Assembly: GCF_015624505.1 (NCBI RefSeq)
Contig: NZ_CP061379.1
Span: 6,758,001-6,822,000 of the forward strand
Reading direction: 5' to 3'
Source: Bradyrhizobium commune
GTDB lineage: Bacteria; Pseudomonadota; Alphaproteobacteria; Rhizobiales; Xanthobacteraceae
Length of the DNA: 64,000 nt
This document shows, piece after piece, positions 1-7,441 of this stretch. How positions within the stretch are numbered: the stretch's first letter is position 1; the number at the start of each line of letters is the position of its first letter. The notes below the pieces were generated by a model, which saw only the letters and a list, made by a program, of their open reading frames with translations, was not told the origin of the DNA and did not search any database. Both the position numbers and the translations under genes were made by a program.

Positions 1-1
1 C

Positions 2-247
2 GGCGTGCTCGCCCGCGGCTTTGCGCTGGTGCGGGATGACGCCGGCCATCCGCTGCATTCGGCAGACGCGATTGGGCCCGGCGCACGCGTCGAGATCGAG
101 TTCGCGGATGGACGTGTGGCGGCGACCGCGGATGCCGATCGGCCGGCGCCGGCGGCCAAGCGCGCGCCGCCGAAGCCGGCCGCGCAGGAGACAAGACCCG
201 CGCCCAAGCGCGTGGGCAAGCCGGTGGATCAGGGCAGCTTGTTTTAA
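2..247 (+). CDS. xseA: Exodeoxyribonuclease VII large subunit, C-terminal end (partial)
   Basis: This is the last 81 codons of a gene that begins outside the window. The reading [12 protein letters not shown], followed by an acidic DGRV stretch and a Pro/Ala/Lys-rich tail ending QGSLF, matches the C-terminus of XseA, the large subunit of the single-strand exonuclease VII that acts with XseB in repair. The catalytic core lies upstream and is not visible. The Lys-rich, proline-rich tail fits the low-complexity end of alphaproteobacterial XseA. Identification rests on a short segment, so it is good but not certain. Confidence 0.8.
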   Translation, partial: GVLARGFALVRDDAGHPLHSADAIGPGARVEIEFADGRVAATADADRPAPAAKRAPPKPAAQETRPAPKRVGKPVDQGSLF

Positions 248-261
248 AGGCTTTCCTTGGT

Positions 262-407
262 GTCGTCCCGGCCTAGTGCGCAATTGCGCACGGGGGCCGG
301 GACCCATAACCCCAGGGAGAAGTTTGGCGAAGACTCGTCGGTCGGTACTCATACCTCACGCAATCGATGAATCACGCGGTATGGGTCCCGGCCTTCGCCG
401 GGACGAC
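262..407. repeat. Composite intergenic palindromic repeat
   Basis: Nested inverted repeats follow xseA. GTCGTCCCGGC (262-272) pairs with GCCGGGACGAC (397-407), and GGCCGGGACCCATA (295-308) pairs exactly with TATGGGTCCCGGCC (380-393). A perfect 16-bp palindrome GTGCGCAATTGCGCAC lies at 276-291. Non-coding repeats of this kind are common between rhizobial genes. Its position just after the xseA stop would allow it to act as an mRNA 3' structure. Confidence 0.7.
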
Positions 408-430
408 GATGGGAGAGATATTCGCCAGCC

Positions 431-580
431 TCAGCGGCAGCTCAATCCCGCATCCATCGTGGTCCAGAAGCCGCAATGTTCCGGCGCGAGCTGGGGCGCG
501 CCGGCGTGGGCTTCGAACAGGAAGATCACGACGGTGAAGACGACGAAGGCGGAGGTGAAGAGGGCGAGGCGATTGCGCAT
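431..580 (-). CDS. Small predicted membrane or secreted protein (49 aa)
   Basis: A 49-codon frame begins MRNRLALFTSAFVVFT and has one hydrophobic segment at residues 5-22, then a short tail (about residues 24-49) with two cysteines (HCGFW and LSC). The charged start and hydrophobic stretch look like a signal peptide or membrane anchor. I do not recognise a family. It lies between two palindromic repeats, has no strong Shine-Dalgarno, and is too short for statistics, so it is a candidate only. Confidence 0.4.
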   Translation of the reverse strand: MRNRLALFTSAFVVFTVVIFLFEAHAGAPQLAPEHCGFWTTMDAGLSCR

Positions 581-685
581 GAACGATGCGTTTAGTCGAC
601 ATCATGGTCGAACTAAGGCGCCGACACAGGCTGAAACCGGCTCGCGGCGCGATCCGTAGATTCCCGGTCGGCCCGCTTTGGATGG

Positions 686-772
686 CGTAGCCCGGATGGA
701 GCGCAGCGTAATCCGGGGTGCATGCGACGGATACAGGGGTCCCGGATTGCGCTTCGCTCCATCCGGGCTACG
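686..772. repeat. Intergenic palindrome with 32-bp arms
   Basis: The left arm at 686-717 begins CGTAGCCCGGATGGAGCG. It is the reverse complement of the arm at 741-772 with two mismatches, around a 23-nt loop. The two arms would form a long RNA hairpin just beyond the stop of the hydrolase gene that ends at 782 on the minus strand. This is a typical high-copy rhizobial repeat and may also work as a terminator or mRNA stabiliser. Confidence 0.8.
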
Positions 773-781
773 AGAACCACG

Positions 782-1612
782 CTACCGCGCCAGCCACGCC
801 GCGACCTGTTTCTGCGAATCCGCGCGCGCGTCCGCATCGGTGCCGAGATGGCCGTGCTCGGGCGTTGCGGCGTCGCCGGTGCCTGCGAGCGCATGCAGCG
901 GCGTGTTGGCGCGATCGAAATCGTGATAGGCGCCGGGATAGACCACGATGCGCGTCAGCGCGCTGCGGCCGAGCGCGCCGTCCACCATCTGCCGGCAGGC
1001 AGGCGGCGAGGAGACGTCGTCCTTGCCGCCGATCAGGACCAGCGTCGGCACCCGCGTGCTCCAGCCGAGGCCGGCGGAGATGCGGCAATCCGGATAGAAG
1101 GCGATGGCCGCGCGGAAATCCGGGTTGGCATCGCGCGCGGCATTCTGCGGGCGCACCGCCCAGAGCAGCGCGCTGGCGCCATTGGCCCAGCCGATCAGGC
1201 TGACGCGATCGCGCGCGACCCAATTCTGCTTCATCAGCCAGGCGCGCGTCGCCACGATGTCGGCGACGCGCTCGCGCCGCGCCTTGACGTGGCCTTCCTT
1301 GACCCGGCATTGCGGCCCGAGCTCGCGCGAACCGTAGCTGTCGGGCAATAGCACCGCGTTACCGGCCTTCAACAGGTCCTCGGCCCAGTCGCGGTAGCGC
1401 GGCAGCACGGCATCGGGATGGCCGCCGAGGCCGCCGCAACCATGCAGCGCCACCACGGTCGGAAACGGCCCCTCGCCTTCGGGCTTGAAGAGCTGCGCAT
1501 GCAGCACGCCACCCGACAGGGGAATGTCGATCTGTTGCGGCGCAGGCGCAGGCGCCGCGCGCGCAGCCGACATCAGGAGTGTTAACAACAGGGCGGCTAA
1601 TCGAAGGCGCAT
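782..1612 (-). CDS. Secreted dienelactone-hydrolase-like protein lacking the usual nucleophile
   Basis: This 276-residue alpha/beta hydrolase has a signal peptide (residues 1-19, ending AARAA). The start was chosen as MRLRLAALLL because longer forms put charged residues ahead of the signal. The oxyanion-region motif LHGCGG is at 56-61, a likely catalytic Asp at 198 or 199 (GGKDD) and a likely catalytic His at 230 (GAYHDF). The nucleophile elbow reads GWANG (141-145), so Ala143 stands where Ser or Cys is expected. It could be catalytically dead, a binding protein, or use another residue. The fold assignment is firm; the substrate is unknown. Confidence 0.75.
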   Translation of the reverse strand: MRLRLAALLLTLLMSAARAAPAPAPQQIDIPLSGGVLHAQLFKPEGEGPFPTVVALHGCGGLGGHPDAVLPRYRDWAEDLLKAGNAVLLPDSYGSRELGPQCRVKEGHVKARRERVADIVATRAWLMKQNWVARDRVSLIGWANGASALLWAVRPQNAARDANPDFRAAIAFYPDCRISAGLGWSTRVPTLVLIGGKDDVSSPPACRQMVDGALGRSALTRIVVYPGAYHDFDRANTPLHALAGTGDAATPEHGHLGTDADARADSQKQVAAWLAR

Positions 1613-1669
1613 GGGACGATCCTTCGCCGCAGCACGAGAGCCATTTCCGTTCCGATGGAATCGCAACAT

Positions 1670-1740
1670 GGCTCTAGATTCTTGCTTTGACGCGTTTTCT
1701 TTACGCGAACCGGAATCCACTTCGCTCGAAAACGCTCTAT
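1670..1740. repeat. RIME-like intergenic repeat
   Basis: GCGTTTTC at 1692-1699 is complementary to GAAAACGC at 1728-1735, with CGCGAACCGG and CCACTTCGCTCG between them. The arrangement resembles the short RIME-type intergenic elements of rhizobia. It lies between the divergent hydrolase and DUF2093 genes, so it could overlap their promoters. Exact ends are uncertain. Confidence 0.5.
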
Positions 1741-1865
1741 CACGCGAAAACAGCGGAAAAACATCACAAGTCGGTGGGTTTCACGGGCGGACAAGGCATC
1801 CTATTTATGCTACATCCCGTCCAACATATCGTTCCCTCAGGGGGCATCCACGGAGACTTCCAACC

Positions 1866-2093
1866 GTGCTGAACAAGTTCGGCCCCTCGGGCCATGGCGA
1901 AGCGCAAGTGCAATATCTCGACGGCGATTTCCGCGTGATCTCGCCGGGCACCTATGTGCGCTGCGCGATCACCGACACGCGGATTCCGCTCGACGAATTG
2001 AAATACTGGAGCGTCGACCTGCAAGAGGCCTACGCCACGCCGGCGGCCGTGTTGCAGCGGCATTTTCCCGGCGCGCCGAAGCCGCAGGCGTGA
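1866..2093 (+). CDS. DUF2093 family protein
   Basis: A 75-residue protein that I place in DUF2093, a short family of alphaproteobacteria with no known function. The family-like core is YLDGDFRVISPG at residues 18-29, then a CAITDTRIPLDEL stretch and KYWSVDLQEAY. The GTG at 1866 was chosen because homologous sequence begins there and a GGAG lies about 13 nt upstream; the frame stays open much further upstream but reads as non-family sequence. The protein has no signal peptide or membrane segment and is probably cytoplasmic. Confidence 0.8.
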   Translation: MLNKFGPSGHGEAQVQYLDGDFRVISPGTYVRCAITDTRIPLDELKYWSVDLQEAYATPAAVLQRHFPGAPKPQA

Positions 2094-2109
2094 GGCCGCA
2101 TCGGCGCGG

Positions 2110-2412
2110 CTATTGCGGCTCCGCGCCATCCCCGCCCATGCAAGTCTTGATAAGGCTCTTCCGGGGCTCGCCGACGAGCTTCTGATCGATCGCCTGCTTC
2201 AGGCAATCCACCCGCGCCTGCGCCATGCAGAGCTGCATCTGGTCGCGCTTGTCCTGCCCCTTCAGGTTTTGCGTCGAGCCGAGACAGCTGACGCGCTTGG
2301 TCGCGGGAACCGGGACCGCGGCGGCTGGCGCCGCGGGCGCCGGCGTCGTTTGTGCAAGCGCGGGTGTAACAATCAGACACACAATGGCGGCGGCAGCGAG
2401 GGGCAGTTTCAT
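2110..2412 (-). CDS. Small periplasmic protein, PsiF-like
   Basis: A 100-residue protein with a clear signal peptide (MKLPLAAAAIVCLIVTPALA), an Ala/Pro linker (21-42), then a charged helical region with cysteines near residues 43, 62, 70 and 91. The spacing and the SLIKTCMGG ending resemble the PsiF repeat family, whose function is unknown, but the match is partial. The gene is convergent with the DUF2093 gene, 16 nt away. Probably exported and disulfide-bonded. Confidence 0.6.
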   Translation of the reverse strand: MKLPLAAAAIVCLIVTPALAQTTPAPAAPAAAVPVPATKRVSCLGSTQNLKGQDKRDQMQLCMAQARVDCLKQAIDQKLVGEPRKSLIKTCMGGDGAEPQ

Positions 2413-2480
2413 GAGACGACTCCTGATCGTCAGAAAGCGATAGGAGTCTTGCGATGAATGTCGGGTGAATGGCGAACTGT

Positions 2481-2495
2481 CGTAGGGTGGGTTAG
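2481..2495. repeat. Outer arm of a palindromic repeat split by the insertion sequence
   Basis: CGTAGGGTGGGTTAG here is the exact reverse complement of CTAACCCACCCTACG at 4091-4105. The two are the outer arms of one intergenic palindrome, now separated by the insertion sequence. The last four bases (TTAG) are the left copy of the target duplication. Confidence 0.75.
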
Positions 2496-3997
2496 TCTTA
2501 CTGCGTCATGGTCGTCGCCGTCCATTTGACGCTGCGCTGGTGCCACAGCACGGACATCGCGGCAGGGTTTTGATGAGCGCGCGGATCAACCGGGCGCGCA
2601 TGGTTGCGATCGAGTTCGGGATGTGGCGTTCAGGCCGCGTGGGCGGAGCCTCTGGGTCGATAATCGTCGGGTAAGCGAGGTAGCGGGACTGGCGCGGCGG
2701 AACGAGGTCCTGAGGGGGGAATCGTCGCCTGCTCGGCGATCAGGAAGCCGTAGGCTGCGATGCACAGAGTTGCGTGGTGATGGAAGCCACGCCAGCCGCG
2801 TCCCTCGTAGTGACTGAGCCCGACCTCTTGCTTGAGTTCTTGATAGTCGCGCTCGATGCGCCAGCGAAGCTTGGCGAGATCGACGAGCCGCTCGAAGCTG
2901 ATGGTCTCCGGCAGCGTTGAGAGCCAGTATTTGGTAGGCTCTGCTTCCCCCTCGGGCCATTCGATCAGCAGCCATTCCGGCGACAGCTTCTCGGGGATCA
3001 GTTTGTTGTACCCGACACGGACGCGCACACGTGCAAAGCGCGAGGACAGCCGGTCGGCCGAGCCTTCCCGCCACGTCACCGTACGCCAGGCCTGCTTCGG
3101 CAGAGCAAGCGTCACTTCCTTGGCCGAGACAAGATCGGGCTCGTCGCGTCGGCCGGTATTGTTCAGCGGCTTGTCCTTGCGCCGTGGGCGAGTGCCGGGT
3201 CGCCACATCAATGTATTAGGCAAAATGCCGGCTACATAGAGCACGCCCAAGGCTGTCATTCCCGCGCGTAGCCGCGAGTCATTGCCATAGGCCGTGTCCA
3301 TCAATCCGACACCGCGCGGCAGGCCGGCCTCGCAAGCCCAACGTATCTGCTCCAGCGCGATCTCTGGTTTGGTCCTAAACTTGATCTCCTTCGGAACGCC
3401 CGCCTTCTTCCGGCGCGCGCGATCCTTCGCCCAAGTCTCCGGCAAATACAGCCGATAAGTCGCTGGAAGACTGGCGGCATGGTTGGCGATCGACAGAGAC
3501 ACCGCCACCTGGCAGTTGGCCTGCTTGCCGAGCTGACCGCAATATTGGTGGTGGACGCCGACCGAATGCTTGCCCTGCTTGGGGAATGACGTGTCGTCGA
3601 TGATCCACGCCTCGATCGGCCCGCTCTTCTCGATCGCGGGCAGCGCCATCTCGCGGACCTTGGCAAGCACGTCCGCGTCCGACCAGGTCGCGTTACCGAC
3701 AAAATGCAACAGTGATTGGTGCTGGGCTGCCGTCCGCGCCGGGGCCGTGCGCGCCGCCATCGGCTCGACGCTCTTGCGTTCACCCGGCAGCATCAAGCCG
3801 GTGCAATAGTCACGCAGTGGTCTCATCCGCACGGCCTGACCGATCACACTTCCAAGCCCCGCCACATACGCCGTAAACCGTGCCTCGCTGCCTTCACCCT
3901 GATTGAGATCCATCTGGCCCCCCGTGTGCCAAACATTGAATCTCTTCAAATATTTGATTCTACGCCCCCGCGGGCGCGACCGAATGACTCAGTAAGG
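2496..3997 (-). mobile_element. IS701-family insertion sequence (about 1.5 kb)
   Basis: The element has imperfect terminal inverted repeats. The left end reads TCTTACTGCGTCATGG and the right end, read inward, CCTTACTGAGTCATTCGG. TTAG is duplicated on both sides (2492-2495 and 3998-4001), which fits the four-base YTAR target of the IS701 family. It carries one transposase gene on the minus strand and splits a palindromic repeat. Boundaries could be one base off because the flanking G/T is ambiguous. Confidence 0.85.
2630..3913 (-). CDS. IS701 family transposase, C-terminus probably frameshifted
   Basis: A DDE transposase of 427 residues starting MDLNQGEG; an upstream ATG at 3949 is also open. 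Likely catalytic residues are the Asp in AWIIDDTSFPKQG, the Asp in GLMDTAYGND, and the Glu in RWRIERDYQELKQEVG. The frame stops at 2630 after RPRGSAHAA. The sequence I would expect at the end (RPERHIPNSIATMR, then LPRCPCC) is present in the next frame and runs on to a stop at 2506. A one-base insertion near 2640-2650 would explain this. The core is intact, so activity cannot be excluded. Confidence 0.85.
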   Translation of the reverse strand: MDLNQGEGSEARFTAYVAGLGSVIGQAVRMRPLRDYCTGLMLPGERKSVEPMAARTAPARTAAQHQSLLHFVGNATWSDADVLAKVREMALPAIEKSGPIEAWIIDDTSFPKQGKHSVGVHHQYCGQLGKQANCQVAVSLSIANHAASLPATYRLYLPETWAKDRARRKKAGVPKEIKFRTKPEIALEQIRWACEAGLPRGVGLMDTAYGNDSRLRAGMTALGVLYVAGILPNTLMWRPGTRPRRKDKPLNNTGRRDEPDLVSAKEVTLALPKQAWRTVTWREGSADRLSSRFARVRVRVGYNKLIPEKLSPEWLLIEWPEGEAEPTKYWLSTLPETISFERLVDLAKLRWRIERDYQELKQEVGLSHYEGRGWRGFHHHATLCIAAYGFLIAEQATIPPSGPRSAAPVPLPRLPDDYRPRGSAHAA

Positions 3998-4105
3998 TTA
4001 GCCGAAGGCGTAACCCACCATGCATCCGCGCATGCGGAACGAAGTTGGTGGGTTACGCCAAGCGGTCTGCGCTTCGCGCAGTCCGCAGGGCTAACCCACC
4101 CTACG
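3998..4105. repeat. Remaining part of the IS-split palindromic repeat
   Basis: The rest of the repeat contains an inner stem, GGCGTAACCCACC (4007-4019) with GGTGGGTTACGCC (4047-4059), and the outer arm CTAACCCACCCTACG (4091-4105). It borders the end of lpxK. Removing the IS and one TTAG joins it to 2481-2495 as one continuous palindromic unit. Confidence 0.75.
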
Positions 4106-4108
4106 CGA

Positions 4109-5125
4109 TCATCGCTTGCTGAACCGCCGCTCGCGGGCCTGGTAGAGATGATCGCTGATGACGCGGCGGAGCGTCGCGAGGTCGTCGAACTCGAGCCGGA
4201 CCGCAAACGGCACGATGCCGTCAGGAACGCCCGCGGTGCCGCGCAGCCGCGCGAGATCTTTTTCCGTCGTCACCAGCATGAGCTGCTCGCGCGCCGCATC
4301 GGCCGCGAGCGCGGCGAGCTCCGCTTGCGAGAACATGTGGTGATCGGCGAAGGGCCGCGTGCGCGCGACATCGATGCCGCTGGTGCGCAGCGTGCGGAAG
4401 AAGCGCTCGGGATCGCCGATGCCGGCAAACGCAAGCACGGGCTTGCCGAACAGCTGCCCAACGGAAGCCGCATCCGGCCTCAGCCGCGCGCGCAGCACCG
4501 GTTTTTCGCGCGCGGCAATCTCGGCCGCGACATCGTCGGCGGCATGGCCGTCGCCGATCAGCACCAGCGCGTCGGTGCGCGACAGCTGCGCCCTCAGCGG
4601 CGCGCGCAGGGGGCCGGCGGGAAACACCTTGCCGTTGCCGAGGCCACGGTCGCTGTCGATCACGATCAGCGAGGCGTCCTTCAACAGCTTCGGATTCTGG
4701 AAGCCGTCATCCATCAGGATCACGGTGGCGCCCTGTGATTTGGCCAGCGCCACGCCTTCGAGGCGGTCGCGCGCGACCGCGACCGGGACGTCGCGCACCA
4801 TCATCAGCGGCTCGTCGCCAATGTCGGCCGCGGTGTGACGCATCCGATCGACCATCACCGGGCCCTTGAGGCGCCCGCCATAGCCGCGGCTGAGCACCAC
4901 CGGCGTCTCGCCGAGCTCGCGCAGCAGCCTGGTCAGCGCCAGCACGGCCGGCGTCTTGCCGGCGCCGCCGACGTGATAATTGCCGACGCAGAGCACGGGG
5001 ATGCCGGCGTCAAAACCCCGGCGTGCCATGCGGCGCGCCGCGATCGCGCCATAGAGCGCGCCGAGGGGACGGAGGACATGCGACTTCGGGGAACGTGGCC
5101 GGTACCAGAAGGCCGGCTCACGCAT
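4109..5125 (-). CDS. lpxK: Tetraacyldisaccharide 4'-kinase LpxK
   Basis: A 338-residue inner-membrane kinase that phosphorylates the 4' position of the lipid A disaccharide precursor to make lipid IVA. A P-loop, GNYHVGGAGKT, is at residues 48-58, with the typical N-terminal basic/hydrophobic stretch before it. Further family segments include the SRGYGG region and the DDGFQNP motif. The ATG at 5125 overlaps the end of waaA by 8 nt, implying coupled translation. It is the last gene of the lipid A/Kdo operon, followed by a palindromic repeat. Confidence 0.95.
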   Translation of the reverse strand: MREPAFWYRPRSPKSHVLRPLGALYGAIAARRMARRGFDAGIPVLCVGNYHVGGAGKTPAVLALTRLLRELGETPVVLSRGYGGRLKGPVMVDRMRHTAADIGDEPLMMVRDVPVAVARDRLEGVALAKSQGATVILMDDGFQNPKLLKDASLIVIDSDRGLGNGKVFPAGPLRAPLRAQLSRTDALVLIGDGHAADDVAAEIAAREKPVLRARLRPDAASVGQLFGKPVLAFAGIGDPERFFRTLRTSGIDVARTRPFADHHMFSQAELAALAADAAREQLMLVTTEKDLARLRGTAGVPDGIVPFAVRLEFDDLATLRRVISDHLYQARERRFSKR

Positions 5126-6437
5126 TGGCGGCTCCCATCTCGATGCGCAGCTGCATCAGATACGGTTCGAGCGCGGCCATGGTGCGGTCCAGCGCGCCGC
5201 CGAGCTGCTCGACCACACCGGCGCCGGCCTGCTGCATCTTGTCGCGCAGCGCGGGATCGGCGAGCAGCTGGCCGAGCTGCTTGACCAGCGCCTCCTGCGT
5301 GTCGGCCTGGCGCGCGCCGCCGCGACCGTCGAGCGCCTCATAGACGTCGGTGAAGTTGAAGACGTGCGGGCCGTGGACGATCGCCGCCCCGAGCTTGATC
5401 GCCTCGATCGGATTCTGGCCGCCATGGCGGATCAGCGATCCGCCCATGAACACGATTGGCGAGAGCCGGTAGAACAGGCCGAGCTCGCCCATGGTGTCGG
5501 CGACATAGACGTCGGTGGTGGCCGTGAGCGGCTCGTCGCGCGAGCGCAGCGCCGGCTTCAGGCCGGACGCCGTGATCAGGCCCGATATCGACGAGCCGCG
5601 ATCCGGATGCCGCGGCACGATCACGGTCAGAAGCTGCGGAAAGAAGCCGACCAGGCTGCGATGCGCCGCGACCAGCATCTCGTCCTCGCCCGGATGGGTC
5701 GAGGCCGCGACGATGATCGGACGCCCGCGCGTCATCGCCATCAGCCGCTCCAGCTTGGCGGGATCGGCCGGCGGCGCCGGCACGTCGAGCTTGAGATTGC
5801 CGGTGGTGACGACGTCACGGCCACCGAGCGCGGCGAAGCGTTCGGCATCGGTCTTGGACTGCGCGAGACAGATGTCGAACCGCGACAGCAGCGCCGAGAT
5901 GGTGCCGTACATCCGCCGCCAGCGCGGGAAGGAGCGCGGCGACATCCGCCCGTTGATCACCACCATCGGAACGCGCCGCGCGGCGCCGGCCAGGATCAGG
6001 TTCGGCCACAGGTCGGATTCGATGAACAGCGCCAGCGACGGCTTCCAGTGATCGAGGAAGCGCGCGACATAGCGCGGGGAATCATACGGCACGTATTGAT
6101 GGATGACGTCGGGCGGAAAGCGCTTTGCCACGACCGCAGCCGAGGTGACGGTGCCGGAGGTGAGGAGGATGCGCAGGTTCAGATCGCGCAGGCGCTCGAT
6201 CAGCGCGGCCGCGGCCAGCACCTCGCCGACGCTGGCGCCGTGGATCCAGACCAGCGGGCCGTGCGGCCGCACGTCCCGGGACAGGCCCCGCCGCTCGCCG
6301 ACGCGCGCGGGATCCTCCTTGCCCTGCCTCAGCCGCCGCTTGATCAACGCAGGCGCGAGCGGCATCAGGCCGGTCGCCAGGCGCTGATACATCCGCAGCG
6401 TCATCGGAAGCGCATTGGGCAGCGAACTAGACATCAT
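5118..6437 (-). CDS. waaA: 3-deoxy-D-manno-octulosonic acid transferase
   Basis: A glycosyltransferase (KdtA/WaaA) of about 439 residues that attaches Kdo to lipid IVA from CMP-Kdo on the inner membrane. The WIHGASVGE motif contains the conserved Glu expected to be the base. The C-terminal half has the nucleotide-sugar region (FMGGSLIRHGGQNPIEAIK). Two adjacent ATGs (6437 and 6434) overlap the stop of the upstream acyltransferase gene; a downstream MTLRMYQRL is an alternative start. Its overlap with lpxK makes a compact lipid A core operon. Confidence 0.93.
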   Translation of the reverse strand: MMSSSLPNALPMTLRMYQRLATGLMPLAPALIKRRLRQGKEDPARVGERRGLSRDVRPHGPLVWIHGASVGEVLAAAALIERLRDLNLRILLTSGTVTSAAVVAKRFPPDVIHQYVPYDSPRYVARFLDHWKPSLALFIESDLWPNLILAGAARRVPMVVINGRMSPRSFPRWRRMYGTISALLSRFDICLAQSKTDAERFAALGGRDVVTTGNLKLDVPAPPADPAKLERLMAMTRGRPIIVAASTHPGEDEMLVAAHRSLVGFFPQLLTVIVPRHPDRGSSISGLITASGLKPALRSRDEPLTATTDVYVADTMGELGLFYRLSPIVFMGGSLIRHGGQNPIEAIKLGAAIVHGPHVFNFTDVYEALDGRGGARQADTQEALVKQLGQLLADPALRDKMQQAGAGVVEQLGGALDRTMAALEPYLMQLRIEMGAANA

Positions 6438-7140
6438 GGGGCCCCGGGCGGCCGAGCTGCGCATAGGCGCGGCGGGTCGCTTCGTTCAGCGTGTCCTCCA
6501 GGTCCTGCCGCAGCGCCTCCATGGCGGCGGCATCGGCGTCCGGCGGCACATGGATTTCCTTGATCCCGACCAATGCGCCCCGCCCGAATGGCAGGTTGAT
6601 GGTGGTGCGGTCCCAGTTCTTCAGCCGGATGAAGCGGCTGGTCGCCATCGCGAAAGGCATGATCGGCCGCCCCGATTCCCGTGCCAGCATGATAATGCCA
6701 AGCCCTGCCACGCGCGAGCGCTTCGGGACATCGGCGGTCAGCGCGACATTACAGCCGTCCTGGAGCGTCCGCACCATCTCCTTGAAGGCGCCGACGCCAC
6801 CCTTGCGGTGAAAGGCCCCGCCATGGTCGCCGGACCCCCGGATGGTGCCGATGCCGAGCCGCTCGGCGGCGATCGCATTGAACTCGCCGTCGCGGTGCCG
6901 CGAGATCAGGACCCTGGCCTTGTAGGAGTCCTTGTTCTTGATGAACGGGGTGAGGAAATGCTGGCCGTGCCAGAAGGCGAAGATCGCCGGGATCTGCGGC
7001 TCGACGAGGTCGTAGACATCAGGCGGATCGAACGCGAAGGTGTTGGTCCGCCAGACCAGACGCAGATATTCGGCCGCCAGGACCCCGACGGCACGCTGAA
7101 ACCAGCTGCTTCGCAGCGTATTGCGAAGCAGTCTTTTCAA
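6427..7140 (-). CDS. DUF374 lysophospholipid acyltransferase family protein
   Basis: A 237-residue protein of the DUF374 family, related to glycerolipid and lipid A acyltransferases. AFWHGQHFLTPFI supplies a conserved His, and GSGDHGGAFHRKGG with LTADVPKRSRVAG form the later conserved blocks. The start is a TTG at 7140, overlapping the DUF4170 stop as TTGA, and its end overlaps the start of waaA. Its place next to waaA suggests a role in lipid A acylation, possibly of long-chain acyl groups; that role is inference. Confidence 0.85.
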   Translation of the reverse strand: MKRLLRNTLRSSWFQRAVGVLAAEYLRLVWRTNTFAFDPPDVYDLVEPQIPAIFAFWHGQHFLTPFIKNKDSYKARVLISRHRDGEFNAIAAERLGIGTIRGSGDHGGAFHRKGGVGAFKEMVRTLQDGCNVALTADVPKRSRVAGLGIIMLARESGRPIMPFAMATSRFIRLKNWDRTTINLPFGRGALVGIKEIHVPPDADAAAMEALRQDLEDTLNEATRRAYAQLGRPGPHDV

Positions 7141-7382
7141 CGCGCCTTCGTTTCTTCATTCGGGTCGAGCAGCCGGTGGAGGTGGACGATGAAATAGCGC
7201 ATCTGCGCATTGTCGACCGTGCTCTGCGCCTTGGCGCGCCAGGCGACGTGAGCGGACGCATAATTCGGGTAGAGACCGACGATCTCGACGTCGTCCAGGT
7301 TCTTGAAGGTGTTGTGCTCGAGGTCGAGCAGTTCGCCACCAATGACGAGATGAAGCAGTTGTTGCGGGGCACTATCTGGCAT
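7137..7382 (-). CDS. DUF4170 family protein
   Basis: An 81-residue protein of the DUF4170 family, found in alphaproteobacteria next to Kdo/lipid A genes. The conserved middle reads LVIGGELLDLEH, followed by a segment with YASAHVAWRAKAQSTVD and YFIVHLHRLLDP. The start MPDSAPQQ was chosen over an upstream in-frame ATG because family similarity begins there. Its stop overlaps the TTG start of the DUF374 gene. No signal peptide is present. Its function is unknown; constant linkage to LPS genes suggests an accessory role. Confidence 0.85.
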   Translation of the reverse strand: MPDSAPQQLLHLVIGGELLDLEHNTFKNLDDVEIVGLYPNYASAHVAWRAKAQSTVDNAQMRYFIVHLHRLLDPNEETKAR

Positions 7383-7441
7383 GGGTTCGGTTCCTAACGG
7401 GCTGCCCGGCATAGCAGTGGTCGACAAGCACGCGGACGCGC

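Noticed and set aside
2586..3206. A second frame through the transposase gene
   Set aside because: It lacks the DDE residues and runs in a third frame, so it is a shadow and not the expected C-terminal continuation (which stops at 2506).
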